From Liolophura sinensis (taxonomy: Eukaryota; Mollusca; Polyplacophora; Chitonida; Chitonidae), in NCBI RefSeq assembly GCF_032854445.1, contig NC_088302.1, forward strand, positions 10,847,338 to 10,911,337: a stretch of 64,000 bases of DNA, given 5' to 3'. The translations under genes were made by a program, and so were the position numbers. Below, in pieces: positions 37,301 through 44,359 of the stretch. How positions within the stretch are numbered: position 1 is the stretch's first letter; every line of letters begins with the position of its first letter. The notes beneath the pieces were generated by a model. That model was not told where the DNA came from. It searched no databases and was given only the letters and a program-made list of their open reading frames with translations.

Positions 37301-39531
37301 ATAATCTTCTCATTAAACTAAGAGTCAGAAACGTGTGTCTGTTCCAAGTTTAACACCCCGTGCCCACAACAACAACAACATTTGCACCCACCTGTCAAGC
37401 AGTAGTTTTGCGACATCTTCATAGTCCGTGAAACCCTTTAGTTTCTTCAATGTATTCTGCTGCTCCAACTGACCACCAATTACAGCTCTAGACTTGCTTG
37501 TCATACTGTCGAGCTCGTTTTGGTCACGAGCAGCCGCAAGTCCTTCTTTTACTCGTGTAATCAGCTATGTTTGTTTACATATGAAGTTTACTGAGCGCCG
37601 TGCGCGTGATCCGTTTCGAATGAATTGACAGCGCCTCATTTAAATATTTTGGCAGAATTTTCAGCTTTCCGGGTTTTTTTTTTTTTTTTTTTGTTATTTT
37701 TAAACATTCACTTAACGTATACAATGTTGGGTGTGGAATTAATGAAAAGCTTGTAACTTTTACTTCTTGAGAAAATATCCGATACTCATGTCATTCTGTA
37801 ATAACGCAAAAATACCTAATACTTGGGCGACCATGTCACTTTAAGTCATTTTATACATGGTGCAGCGTAATGACAAAGGAGTTTCTCACCAATGCGGTCG
37901 CTGTGAGTTCAAGTCAAGCTCATGCTGGCTTCGTCTCCGACCGTACGTGGGAAGGTCTGCCAGCAACCTGCGGATGGTCGTGGGTTTCCCCCGGACTATG
38001 GCCGGTTTCCACCCACCATAATACTGGCCGCCGTCGTATAAGTGAAATATCCTTGAGGACGGCGTAAAACACCAATCAAATAAATAAATAAATAAATCTT
38101 ATACATGTATGCGAGAGTATTGGTTAACATGTGTACACTTGAAATTAATTGTAACTTCGCCTTTATTGTTTAGGCCAAAATATTTCCAATTTATTTTATA
38201 TTTCTTTCAATTCAGAATGGCTAATACAGTAACAAATGAGTTAGGATGATACTCTTATAATACATGTATCTTTACTCAGTGTGTAAATTTTTGTTTTAAG
38301 GAAGAGATGAAAGTAGTGCAGTAGCAGCCCAGTATACGCCAAGTACCGGCCACTCTCCAGCCGAAACTCCAGACCAAACGGTTAGTTAGATTTTTTGCTC
38401 TGAGAACCTCTTTTATACAACTTCATTTGCCTTATGGACTTTGTCATATATTTCATAAATATTCAAATCTTTAATACAAAATACCAACAAGTCATAAGAT
38501 TGGTATCTTTTTTCAGCGAAAAAGGGTTGTGCAGTTTTATTTTATTTATCAGATGGTTAATATGCTCCATAAGTATTATTTACATCACTGGAAGGAGTGG
38601 GGCGTGGTACATTAGCGAGGTATGCCACTCCTAACCACTCTCCGCCATCACCGGGAACTTAAACCGAAGATGGCTTGACAGCTGATTAGCCACTGTGTAG
38701 ATGTCGTAGCTTCTGTCTCGTTCATGCAATTTACTAATGTGACGCGAGCCGCTAAACAAGAGACCAAATACTGGCCTGGCCCGAGTCGCTGTACTGAGAC
38801 TAGGTATAGGGTGTTATATTTTATGTCGCTGTACTGTGACTGGGTATAGGGTGTTATATTTAGTGTCCCTGTACTGAGACTGGTTATAGGGTGTTATATT
38901 TTGTGTCGATGTACTGTGATAAGATGCCATATGTCGTGTTCGAGAATTGTGAGTGGGTAATGTGTCATACCTGGGGCCTGTGAATTGTGACTGGGTAATG
39001 TGTCATATCAAGGACATATTTTATGTCGCTGTACTGTGACTGGGTAAAGGGTGTTATATTTTGTGTTCCTGTATTGAGACTGGGTATAGGGTGTTATATT
39101 TTGTGTCGCTGTACTGTGATAAAGTGTCATATGTGTTCGAGAATTGTGAGTGGGTAATGTGTCATACCTGGGGCCGTCCAGTTGTGAGTGGGTAATGTGT
39201 CATATGTCGGTTAAAATAGACCCTACCGAGGGTAAATTATCAAGAGGCCATATTTCACTGCTTACTTTTTTTCACTGTGACCATTTGCCATAAGTCGTCG
39301 CTGCTTTGGCTTTACTCTCTATGCATGTTAAAAAGGCGATGAACTGCAAGCAACTCGGCAAACAAACACCTTACTGTAGGTTATGGACATTTCACTTGAT
39401 TTGATATTTCTTTCTCTTGTTGTGTTTTTCAGCAGGTGTCCCTGATTTTCCAGAAAACAGATGCCCCACCCTCCTACTCTGACTTGTATGGGAAAGACAG
39501 AGCATCGAAATCTACGCCTCCACTTTCTTAA
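19300..39531 (+). CDS. SRCR-domain transmembrane receptor, 15 exons
   Basis: Hand-built model joining 19300-19363, 19986-20202, 20313-20449, 21354-21519, 22782-22939, 24362-24524, 24703-24869, 26209-26356, 27039-27256, 28827-28980, 30095-30270, 33532-33600, 36509-36619, 38301-38380 and 39433-39531. All junctions are GT-AG, all phases agree, and the total is 2,127 nt (708 codons plus stop). Order: signal peptide, five SRCR domains (about residues 30-590), short stalk (590-613), helix at Leu618-Val638, KKK stop-transfer, 70-residue tail. Each SRCR domain has six cysteines and is split over two exons, the known hallmark of group A. The role is presumably ligand binding at the cell surface, possibly in immunity. 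Odd: codon 176 is TGA, so this allele may be non-functional. Exons 12 and 13 are the least certain. Confidence 0.8.
19368..19520 (+). mobile_element. SINE-A, 5'-truncated, at exon 1 donor
   Basis: From GTAAGTGGGAAGGTCTG at 19,364 onward the sequence follows the SINE-A consensus through ACCTGCGGATGGTCGTGGG, the CATAATGCTGGCCGCCGTC core and the AATCAAATAAAT tail. The tRNA-like half is missing. Homology begins exactly at the exon 1 splice donor. Confidence 0.85.
19986..20202 (+). CDS. SRCR gene exon 2: SRCR domain 1, first half
   Basis: Acceptor CCCGCAAG, donor GT|GTGAGT, phase 1 in and phase 2 out. It encodes a short spacer and then a diverged SRCR start: RWGQVEVRLS, WYPVCS and ANWICQARLGL stand where GRVEV, WGTVC and VVCRQLGL normally occur. 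The loop between the first two cysteines is longer than in domains 2-5. Confidence 0.75.
20313..20449 (+). CDS. SRCR gene exon 3: SRCR domain 1, second half
   Basis: Acceptor TTGAACAG, donor TATT|GTAAGT, phase 2 in and phase 1 out. It holds AKCPNQTSCTF, then GSECKT, and the last cysteine of the domain is completed across the junction with exon 4 (T|GT). Total for domain 1: six cysteines. Confidence 0.75.
21354..21519 (+). CDS. SRCR gene exon 4: SRCR domain 2, first half, with TGA
   Basis: Acceptor GCAAGTCAG, donor CGA|GTAAGT, phase 1 in and phase 2 out. It shows LSLRLTGGPDERRGRLEMM, EWGTIM, then TGA at 21,461-21,463, then KTFSLLNAKVVCRQMGF, a clear SRCR first half. The stop falls right after the place where the first conserved cysteine belongs, and that cysteine is itself replaced by Met. 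The rest of the exon remains in frame with normal splice sites. Confidence 0.75.
21571..21667 (+). mobile_element. SINE-A head fragment
   Basis: GGGGCCTCCGTG, CAATGACCCAAGAGCCTCTC and TGCAGTCGCTGT match the tRNA-like head of SINE-A. The fragment stops at the segment that normally reads CAGCTCATGCTGG. It lies in intron 4. Confidence 0.75.
22033..22275 (-). mobile_element. SINE-A copy, near full length
   Basis: Reverse-oriented SINE-A in intron 4, from the ATTTATTTATTTGATTGGTG tail to the CCACACAGGCCCC head. It has a few short deletions. Confidence 0.9.
22468..22562 (-). mobile_element. SINE-A tail fragment
   Basis: Reverse-oriented 3' part of SINE-A in intron 4: ATTTTTTCGATTGATGTTTC and GGCGGCCAGCATTATG are visible. 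The element breaks off after GGAGGAAACCGG. Confidence 0.75.
22782..22939 (+). CDS. SRCR gene exon 5: SRCR domain 2, second half
   Basis: Acceptor TCTTTCTGCAG, donor GAAT|GTAAGC, phase 2 in and phase 1 out. It encodes FIKCQGNESRLIDCFH, EVCKESAGVEC, the usual C-x-G-xE-S-x-LxxC pattern and closing cysteine (completed in exon 6). Confidence 0.85.
23827..24091 (-). mobile_element. SINE-A, best full-length copy
   Basis: Reverse-oriented complete SINE-A in intron 5. Read on the minus strand it begins GGGGCCTCCGTGGCTCAGC, with an A-box-like TGGCTCAGCTGGTTAGCG and a B-box-like GAGTTCAAGTCC. This is direct evidence of a tRNA-derived RNA polymerase III promoter. It ends in the AATCAAA tail. Confidence 0.92.
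24362..24524 (+). CDS. SRCR gene exon 6: SRCR domain 3, first half
   Basis: Acceptor TTTTGTTGTAG, donor CTAG|GTATAA, phase 1 in and phase 2 out. It shows NGRLDLKIAGQWNAQC and TAIVACRQMGLPR. The usual WGTVC is WNAQC here. Confidence 0.85.
24703..24869 (+). CDS. SRCR gene exon 7: SRCR domain 3, second half
   Basis: Acceptor TCTTTTTCAAG, donor GATG|GTAAGT, phase 2 in and phase 1 out. It encodes EVRCTGQENNLLECQIP, SGPCDATFGIVC, completing six cysteines for domain 3. Confidence 0.85.
24901..25335. repeat. Diverged ~273-bp tandem duplication
   Basis: The segment starting GTGTAAGCGACGCTATATGG recurs about 273 bases later as ATGTAAGCGACGTGATATGA. Similar order continues (TGGATGAA, GTATCGCTG, AGCA). 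It lies in intron 7 and has no coding frame. Confidence 0.65.
25668..25775 (+). mobile_element. SINE-A tail fragment
   Basis: The 3' half of SINE-A, from ACCTGCAGATGGCCGTGGG to CAATCAAATAAATAAATAAA, lies in intron 7. Confidence 0.85.
25808..26040 (+). mobile_element. SINE-A copy, diverged
   Basis: Full-length but strongly diverged copy in intron 7, with head ACTCCATGGCCTAATAGTT, B-box-like GAGTTCAAGTCC, and tail CTCCAATAAAGTAAATAAA. Confidence 0.8.
26128..26178 (+). mobile_element. SINE-A terminal fragment
   Basis: Only the last ~50 bp of SINE-A are present (ATTCTTGAGCACGGGGTAAA, then CACCAATCAAATAAAG). It ends about 30 bp before the exon 8 acceptor. Confidence 0.8.
26209..26356 (+). CDS. 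SRCR gene exon 8: SRCR domain 4, first half
   Basis: Acceptor TATAATTTCAG, donor CAA|GTGAGA, phase 1 in and phase 2 out. This is the most canonical first half: QVRLVGGENHTGRLEV, IWGTVCDN, AKVICRQLGF. Confidence 0.92.
27039..27256 (+). CDS. SRCR gene exon 9: SRCR domain 4, second half
   Basis: The acceptor TACTCCAG at 27,037 is the only nearby one that keeps phase with exon 8 (CAGTTTTG at 27,019 does not). Donor TTG|GTAAGT, phase 1 out. It encodes QPIWLTSAYCSGDEGSFKDC, NDMCSHEADVIVSC, completing six cysteines. Confidence 0.9.
27361..27592 (-). mobile_element. SINE-A copy
   Basis: Reverse-oriented SINE-A in intron 9, from ATTTATTTAGTTGATTGGTG to GGTCACGGAGGTTC. The central part has a deletion around the CGTACGTGGGAAGG segment. 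Confidence 0.85.
27955..28175 (+). mobile_element. SINE-B-related element
   Basis: Contains TGTCAGTATAATGTGTTGAG, TTATGTCCGGTGTCTTCGAC, then a CATATGAAAAATTGTTAATT and CGACATTAAACCCCGAGCAT tail shared with SINE-B. The body differs from the copies at 6,712 and 43,752, so it is probably a sister subfamily. It lies in intron 9. Confidence 0.65.
28372..28541 (-). mobile_element. SINE-A head half
   Basis: Reverse-oriented, from the CGACCGTCTGCAGGTTGCTG segment through GAACTCACAGCGACCGCATT to the head (AGGCCACAAACGCCCCG). The 3' tail is missing. It lies in intron 9. Confidence 0.85.
28827..28980 (+). CDS. SRCR gene exon 10: SRCR domain 5, first half
   Basis: Acceptor CTTCTGCTAG, donor CCCTA|GTAAGT, phase 1 in and phase 2 out. 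It encodes DVPIRLAGGADNTTGRLELF, QWGTVCRYYF, AEVACRQLGLP, a canonical SRCR first half. Confidence 0.92.
29566..29850. repeat. 25-bp minisatellite
   Basis: About eleven units of ACTTTGGGACGTCTTTCACA plus GCAAA, increasingly regular towards the right end. It lies in intron 10. Confidence 0.85.
30095..30270 (+). CDS. SRCR gene exon 11: SRCR domain 5, second half
   Basis: Acceptor GTGTGTTTCAG, donor ACACGG|GTATGT, phase 2 in and phase 1 out. It encodes SPIWLNYLKCKGGESHIIQC, SDCDPRRDAFLQC, the last extracellular cysteines. Confidence 0.9.
30354..31796. repeat. 61-bp minisatellite, left part
   Basis: About two dozen units around GTACTGTGTGGACTGTCAAG, GCATGTACACCACGTGGGTA and CAGTGTATACCCTGACTGCCC in intron 11. 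Since 61 is not a multiple of three, the frame rotates each unit; the long open frames on both strands (up to 216 codons) are by-products of the repeat. Confidence 0.9.
31797..32249 (+). mobile_element. MITE copy 3, intact, inside minisatellite
   Basis: A 453-bp element beginning GGCCACAGACCCCCATT and ending AATGGGGGTCTGTGTCC: terminal inverted repeats with one mismatch in 17. It is flanked on both sides by ACCT (31,793-31,796 and 32,250-32,253). Removing it restores an ordinary minisatellite unit (GTAT-ACCT-TGAC). It has no coding capacity, so a transposase elsewhere must have moved it. A 4-bp duplication is known for a few DNA transposon superfamilies (for example Chapaev, Ginger, Sola1); I cannot choose among them. 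Confidence 0.9.
32250..32372. repeat. 61-bp minisatellite, right part
   Basis: Two further units (GTGTTGTGTGGACTATCAAG and CGTACTGTGTGGACTGTCAA) continue the array after the MITE, showing that the element split an existing array. Confidence 0.85.
33180..33392. repeat. 72-bp-family minisatellite, outlying block
   Basis: Three units with CACTGTACGCCTTGCGCTTT and CTGTGATTATCGCA, the same family as the array at 34,880-36,508. It lies before exon 12, so units occur on both sides of that exon. Confidence 0.85.
33532..33600 (+). CDS. SRCR gene exon 12: stalk
   Basis: Acceptor CTTCCTCTCTAG, donor GGAG|GTAAGA, phase 1 in and out. The 23 residues (LFKKYKPASTTVASKKNPTS) are Lys/Thr/Ser rich, as expected for a short membrane-proximal stalk with possible O-glycosylation. 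It splices in phase to exon 11 and to exon 13. With only 69 nt the call rests mainly on splice sites and phase. Confidence 0.65.
34485..34770 (+). repeat. Dispersed repeat C, copy 2
   Basis: Counterpart of 17,538-17,800, in intron 12. Shared blocks include GATGAGGCA, ACACATGCATTC, TTTATCTA, GGCTAAGCCTAAACAAGCTT and CATGTAAAG. Confidence 0.6.
34880..36508. repeat. 72-bp minisatellite leading into exon 13
   Basis: Roughly 22 units of 72-75 bp with the core CACTGCACGCCTTGCGCTTT, CTGTGATGATCGCAGTGACT and CTTGTCTCATCTG, in intron 12. A 72-bp unit is 24 codons, so frames stay open; one frame gives a hydrophobic NSARLALSVLITVTLVSFVC motif. The last three to four units are diverged but remain in the same frame as exon 13, whose acceptor and first ~18 bases look like one more unit (see findings). 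Confidence 0.85.
36509..36619 (+). CDS. SRCR gene exon 13: transmembrane helix
   Basis: Acceptor ATATTTTTCGAG, donor CCAG|GTAAGG, phase 1 in and out. It encodes NTVRLVSGILSVVGAILLAI, GGCCV and then KKKFNKWASSP: a 21-residue hydrophobic segment followed by three lysines, so type I topology. An alternative in-phase acceptor (TTTCTGTAG, 36,540) would cut the helix to about 13 residues and is less likely. Confidence 0.75.
37861..38096 (+). mobile_element. SINE-A copy, well preserved
   Basis: In intron 13. It lacks only the first ~35 bases of the head and keeps CTCACCAATGCGGTCGCTGT, CCGTACGTGGGAAGGTCTGC, ACCTGCGGATGGTCGTGGG, CTGGCCGCCGTCGTATAAGT and a long (AAAT)n tail. Confidence 0.92.
38301..38380 (+). 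CDS. SRCR gene exon 14: cytoplasmic tail
   Basis: Acceptor TTGTTTTAAG, donor AACG|GTTAGT, phase 1 in and phase 0 out. It encodes RDESSAVAAQYTPSTGHSPA followed by ETPDQT, a Ser/Thr/Pro-rich tail with several possible phosphorylation sites. Confidence 0.75.
38786..39212. repeat. 40-bp minisatellite with higher-order structure
   Basis: Units around CTGTACTGTGACTGGGTATA then GGGTGTTATATTTTGTG alternate with GAATTGTGAGTGGGTAATGT units. The whole block of several units is itself repeated about 245 bases later. It lies in intron 14. Confidence 0.8.
39433..39531 (+). CDS. SRCR gene exon 15: C-terminus
   Basis: Acceptor GTTTTTCAG, phase 0, 32 codons and stop TAA. It contains DAPPSYSDLYGKDRASK. PPSY (residues 688-691) is a PPxY-type ligand for WW domains such as those of NEDD4-family ubiquitin ligases, and YSDL (691-694) fits the YxxPhi endocytosis signal. 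The acceptor is a tandem AGCAG, so Gln677 may be skipped in some transcripts. Confidence 0.8.
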   Translation, partial: QVSLIFQKTDAPPSYSDLYGKDRASKSTPPLS

Positions 39532-39898
39532 AATAGTCACATTATTATCGCGTGTCAAGTCTGGTCGAATCAAGATTAGTGCTAACATTCATGTAATTCA
39601 GGGTCCTTTTTTGTTTTGTTTTAGGGTTTGTTTGAAAATTTTTTTATATCTGTGAATTATGCAGAATTGGCAGAGGGGGAGGGGGCAGTTGCTAAGTGGG
39701 TGTAAACGTTGTCCGGGCGAACTGATAAATACTGCAGATGTACATATAATGTTTGATTAATTAACTTAACCTATCCTTTGTATAGAGGTTATGGTCGGAA
39801 AGGAATGCAGTTAACAACTACTACGGAGATTTTTTCTTAACAAACACTGTATTCTCTTGAATAGGCATGCGTTCTGTAAAAATAGCAATAGAAATAAA
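39532..39898 (+). promoter_or_regulatory. Probable 3'UTR with poly(A) signal
   Basis: After the SRCR stop codon the first canonical AATAAA is at 39,893-39,898, with another AATAAA near 39,939. The cleavage site was not determined. Confidence 0.4.
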
Positions 39899-42259
39899 AT
39901 AGCATTAATGATCGTATCACCCATGATCAAACTGATGAAATAAACACTATGTCAGTGTACTACACAACCTTAATACAAACACATTAAAACAACTAACGTC
40001 GGAAACGTTCGGTAAGTAAAATTACAAACATAATACAATAATACACAATATAAGACTACTTATGCTATTCCAACTTTGTAAACATGCTAACCCAGGTCTA
40101 CAGATTTCTCATAAATTCAGTGCAGCATATTTTTCCACGGCAAAATACATGAAATCATTTACCAACAAAAATCGAACATATCAGCTAATTGATATTCATG
40201 AGCGCGGAGTGACGTCATGATCTACAACGGAGATTTCGATGGTTTTAATTTTCCACAGTTATCAAAGAAATAACAAGACCAATGGTCAATCTAACTAATG
40301 AGAACTAAAGAAATATTTATAGGGTACACTTCAGTAGATGCTTTGTTTACATTTATATCAGATAAATGCCTTATATGAGTGCTATCTGTGACTGCATCCT
40401 GTGTTATTGTGTAACCCGATTTGCAAGTGCCCGTCTGGTTGCGTTGTGCCAAAAAATGATCAAGCAACACCATATGCACATGCATCAAAGTATCCTAAAT
40501 TTTTGCGTCAATTAGCAAAGTAAATGCATGTCACTTCACCTGAAGAGTGGATCTCCGTACTCTCAAAATAAGTTGTACACAGCGAAACTATCGCTTCGCT
40601 ATCGTCTGGCTGCTGTGACGTCAGGTCGCGCGCAGTAACTGGGTTAGTGTGGGGACAGTTTAGTGCTTGGGTGATGTCAGGGAGCGACCCTTGCTTGCAT
40701 CTGAGGTACTTTTTTTTAACAGGTTAGTTCAAAATGTTGTCGATTACACGCCATGATGTACTACTGACCACATAAAAATTATGTCTTTGATCGTACATCG
40801 TGCCTTTAAATGGTGTAAGGATTATAATTGTTTCTTATCAATCAAATGTGATGTCATGAGTCATTCTAACGGCAGCTCTTCACTCACTGTCCGTGAAAGT
40901 GCCATTAAGCAGTCCATGTGCCCAGGCAGTCTGGTGAAGTTTGTGAGTTTGAATTTAGAAATATCAGTTGTACATGAGTCTGTAAGTCTTCTGTTAAATA
41001 TAAGTCAACTCATCGGAATAGAGCAATGTATTACAAGTAACTTTATGGTTTAGCTGATCTTGATAAAAGTTTTGGAATTGGCTTTGTGGAATAGAGCTTT
41101 TATTTCAGTGGGTGGAAAGCTCTGGAAGCATATCTGTACTCAATAGGGAGTACTACTTCATTTCAAGCGTACTAATGTACGTGAGTCAATAAATTTGCAA
41201 AACCTGTTTCAACCGCTTTTCACTATACACCAAGAATGACAATGGTTAAACTGAAGCATCATGTTCTGGTGGAGTTAAAACTCAACGTACTGTAATCACC
41301 TTTTTTTAGATAAGTTTGCCAGTAATCCGAAGCATTTACTTCGTGTGTGACATTTCAGATTTTTCTTGTTCTGCTCGAAAGCATTAGTGTCGGATCGAAT
41401 CAGATCCATGGGATATTTTTGAAAATTTTGGGTTACTAGTATTTCTTGTATGCTAATTTAATGAAGCTTTATTTTAAGAGATGACAAAGAACTCTGAGCG
41501 GTAAGAAAAAAAGTTGTTTGCATATATAGTATGGGAATGCTAGGTCAAGTGGTACAGGCGATGTGGGCTTAGGTAAAGGCGTACATATACATGGGTCTGT
41601 CGGCGCGGTCTTACGTTCGTTGACCACTTTATTTCCAGCAATATGGCGTACAACTGTATACCTCACACGTGCTAAAGTTTAAAAGTATAATTTGCTAAAA
41701 GGTTTATGGGTTTCTCAGGAATCTCACCTTTCTTTCACCCATATGAAACAGACCTTCGTTGTCGAAAATAACTTAGTGTTACTTAGCCTTTACGAAGTCC
41801 ATATACATATGTATTAGATCTTAGTTTTATCAACAATTAAACAAGGAATGTTACAATGCACATAATTATACTGTATTTATTTGGTAATCTCTAGCGAAAT
41901 CTTAAATTTATTTTTATGAGTACGGTCACTTCCACCGACTTATATTTTGGAATATACACGACTGGTACTGTCTTAAGTATCCTCACAATACAAATGCATT
42001 TAAAGGAAATTTTTTTATATAGTTCACTATACAATTTTTATCACAACAACGTGATTCCATATATATATACTCGTTTGGCATATACCCGCTTATGTTGGCG
42101 GTAATTTTTCTTACAGATGTTAAAGTTTTGATATATCCTGTGTATATGTAGCATGTTCATTTTCCTTCCAATCGTGAATAAAACATGTTACCCGTTTGAC
42201 AAAACTATTCAGTGTTGTAGTGATCGGCCGTAATCCGGCCGGTCGTCCGTCTGCCCTAC

Positions 42260-42665
42260 ATCTTTGAACACACTTTATATCTCTTGAATGCTTTTACCCC
42301 AAGTTTACCAAACTTACATGACATGTACACAAAATGAGCAGCACTGCAGGTGACCTTGGCCCATTTTTTCATATGAGTGAGGTCATTTAAAAGTGAACTC
42401 CCATATAATTTATACTGGAAATGAAAGTCCCTCGCCTATAGTCCCTATAACCACGTTTCAATTTATAGCTAAACTATAACCCAAAAACGATAGAAAAATG
42501 CGAAAATGCTATACTTTTATCGGGATGACAAAACTTAGCATCACTTTAGGTGACCTTGGCCTATTTTTATGCAAACTGTTGGAGACATTTAAAAGTATAT
42601 AAAAAAAAACCTCATACAGGCCTACTGGAAATAAAAGTCCATTGCCTATTGTCCTTATAACCGCA
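42260..42665. repeat. Diverged ~200-bp tandem dimer
   Basis: Two units share GGTGACCTTGGCC, ATTTTT, CATTTAAAAGT, TACTGGAAAT and AAAGTCC followed by GCCTAT and TATAACC in the same order, about 200 bases apart. It does not code for protein. Confidence 0.7.
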
Positions 42666-42716
42666 TGTTACAAGTTTTTGATGTACTTTCATCCATATAT
42701 AGCCACGGTGTGAACC

Positions 42717-42838
42717 TGTACGTAGATGTGGGACGTTCTGTCGGCAACCTGCGGATGGTCGTGGGTTTTCTCCCACTATAATGCTGGCCGTCGAAGTATA
42801 AGTGAAATATTCTTGAGGTCGGCGTGAATCACCATTGA
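42717..42838 (+). mobile_element. SINE-A tail half
   Basis: From TGTACGTAGATGTGGGACG through CGGCAACCTGCGGATGGTCG to GGCGTGAATCACCATTGAAG. The A/T tail is lost. Confidence 0.8.
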
Positions 42839-43425
42839 AGGACGTGGAATTCGTGGAAGACGAAATCAGAAATCAGAGCGAGATTTTGCCGGTTATCACA
42901 CAGACTTGCGCTCAGGTGTTACTCTTATCATTTCCAAGGAAATTGATGTTGGGATTATAGATATTACGTCTTCATTTAATCAAACTATAGCGACGCCCAA
43001 CGTCTTCTACCTTGATTTACTGAGCAATATTAAGTCTTCAAAGCTCTGAACTTTCCTTCATAAATATGCATAATTCATGGCCCAATTAGATTCCACGACC
43101 AGCACCTTAGTTACTGAACTCTCTGAACATAAACCTATCAAAGGATATCGGGGGTCAATACGTTGAGGCCAAAAATATAGGCGTGCTGGAAATTAGTGTC
43201 GAAAGAATATAGGCTATACTGGCTGCAATCTGAAACTCAGCTGGATATGTAGAAACATCCATCTGACCACTACCGCACCATTTCCTCGTGCGTTCACGGA
43301 GGTTCGCGCGTACGTGAAAACGTAGCAGCCAATCACATGTCAGTTCACTTATCAGTCCCCTCACCGGAAAGACAGCTCAGCTGACGAAGTGATAGCGAAA
43401 GTTAACTAGCCCGCCGTCAGCCGTA

Positions 43426-43764
43426 ATGGCCATCCGAACCCCTTCCAAAATCGGTGCAACTCTGGCTGGGTGTGTGCTATGTAATTTTAGTTTTCCAGAA
43501 CAGTTTGTGAATGAAAAGGGTAAACTTGTGGCGGGTAACACCAGAGAGAGGATTTTGACGGACGAGAGCAAGCTGAACTATTACCTTGCAAGCATGACTT
43601 TTGAGTGTCCGACAGCTATCTGCATTCCATGTTTGTCGTTGTTGGAAAGAGGACTGAAAGCAAACGCTACGCTGAAAAGTGTTCGCGAAGAAGTTGAACT
43701 GGAGCTTTCGAAAACCCCTCGTGAAGCTCTCGCCATTACCTACCGCTGGTACCGGCCCGGATAG
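43426..43764 (+). CDS. DUF6589 locus block 1: Cys-rich N-terminus
   Basis: ATG GCC at 43,426 opens 112 codons. CVLC (residues 16-19) and, about 50 residues later, CIPC form a possible zinc-binding pair of pairs, followed by a charged, probably helical segment (LKSVREEVELELSK). The last five codons before the stop come from, or are next to, the SINE-B insertion: without the SINE the frame would have continued only three codons (Tyr-Lys-Ser) before a TAG. A splice donor (CTG|GTA) may lie in the duplicated target itself. Confidence 0.6.
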   Translation: MAIRTPSKIGATLAGCVLCNFSFPEQFVNEKGKLVAGNTRERILTDESKLNYYLASMTFECPTAICIPCLSLLERGLKANATLKSVREEVELELSKTPREALAITYRWYRPG

Positions 43765-44113
43765 CACAGTTGGTAGAGCGTCCGCTTCGGGGCCGGTAGA
43801 TCCAGGATCAATCCTTGGTCGAGTCACACCTAAGACTTTAAAAGAGGAAGTTGTAACTTCCTCGCTTGGCGTTCAGCATGAAGGGGATAGTGCAACGACT
43901 GGTTGACCCGTATCAGTATAATGGCTCGGGCGGGGCGGCTTACTTGCCTTCGGTAAGTCGTCTCAGTGATGCAGCACTAAATAAAAGAGCGGTGGAAATC
44001 CGTCCTGCAACAAGGAGGCACATTACACGTGCATGCACCCTAATGATTCCTTCGTCGTCATATGACTGAAAAATTGTTGAGTACGACGTTAAACCCCAAG
44101 CACTCAAGCACTC
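43752..44113 (+). mobile_element. SINE-B, full length with 14-bp target duplication
   Basis: Starts with a tRNA-like head (CCGGCCCGGATAGCACAGTT), A-box-like TAGCACAGTTGGTAGAGCG, B-box-like GGTCGAGTCAC, then GAGGAAGTTGTAACTTCCTC and the CGTCATATGACTGAAAAATT tail. It is flanked by exact copies of ACCTACCGCTGGTA (43,738-43,751 and 44,114-44,127). The intact head and perfect duplication point to a fairly recent insertion. Confidence 0.95.
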
Positions 44114-44231
44114 ACCTACCGCTGGTATAAATCGTAGGCCTACTTCAGCCAAGTTACGCTCCTTCAAGTTGTGTGTCGCCCTCCATTACCGTGAAAAAAA
44201 AAGATTTTTATTTCACCTCTGTCATTGCCAG

Positions 44232-44359
44232 TGTTACAGACGACAATTGCGTCGCACGGAAAGCATGAAGAGGGAGCAGTCTCTTATAAAGAAAATGTGC
44301 GTCCAGCTGCGAGGAGTTCGCTGGGCCCACAGCTGTCTGGTCAACCTCCTGCCGTGCAG
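44232..44359 (+). CDS. DUF6589 locus block 2: linker exon
   Basis: Acceptor CATTGCCAG, donor GTGCAG|GTTTGT, ending in phase 0. It encodes a Ser/Pro/Ala-rich segment (VRPAARSSLGPQLSGQPPAV), as expected for the disordered linker after the Cys-rich N-terminus. Confidence 0.4.

Larger units (their letters stand above)
39945..43425. other. Intergenic stretch
   Basis: No gene recognised between the SRCR gene and the DUF6589-type locus. It holds a diverged 200-bp dimer and a SINE-A fragment, otherwise unique AT-rich sequence. Confidence 0.45.

Noticed and set aside
43752-43830. Stand-alone tRNA gene
   Set aside because: The tRNA-like sequence is the head of a SINE-B copy with a target duplication, and it does not fold into a clean cloverleaf by eye.
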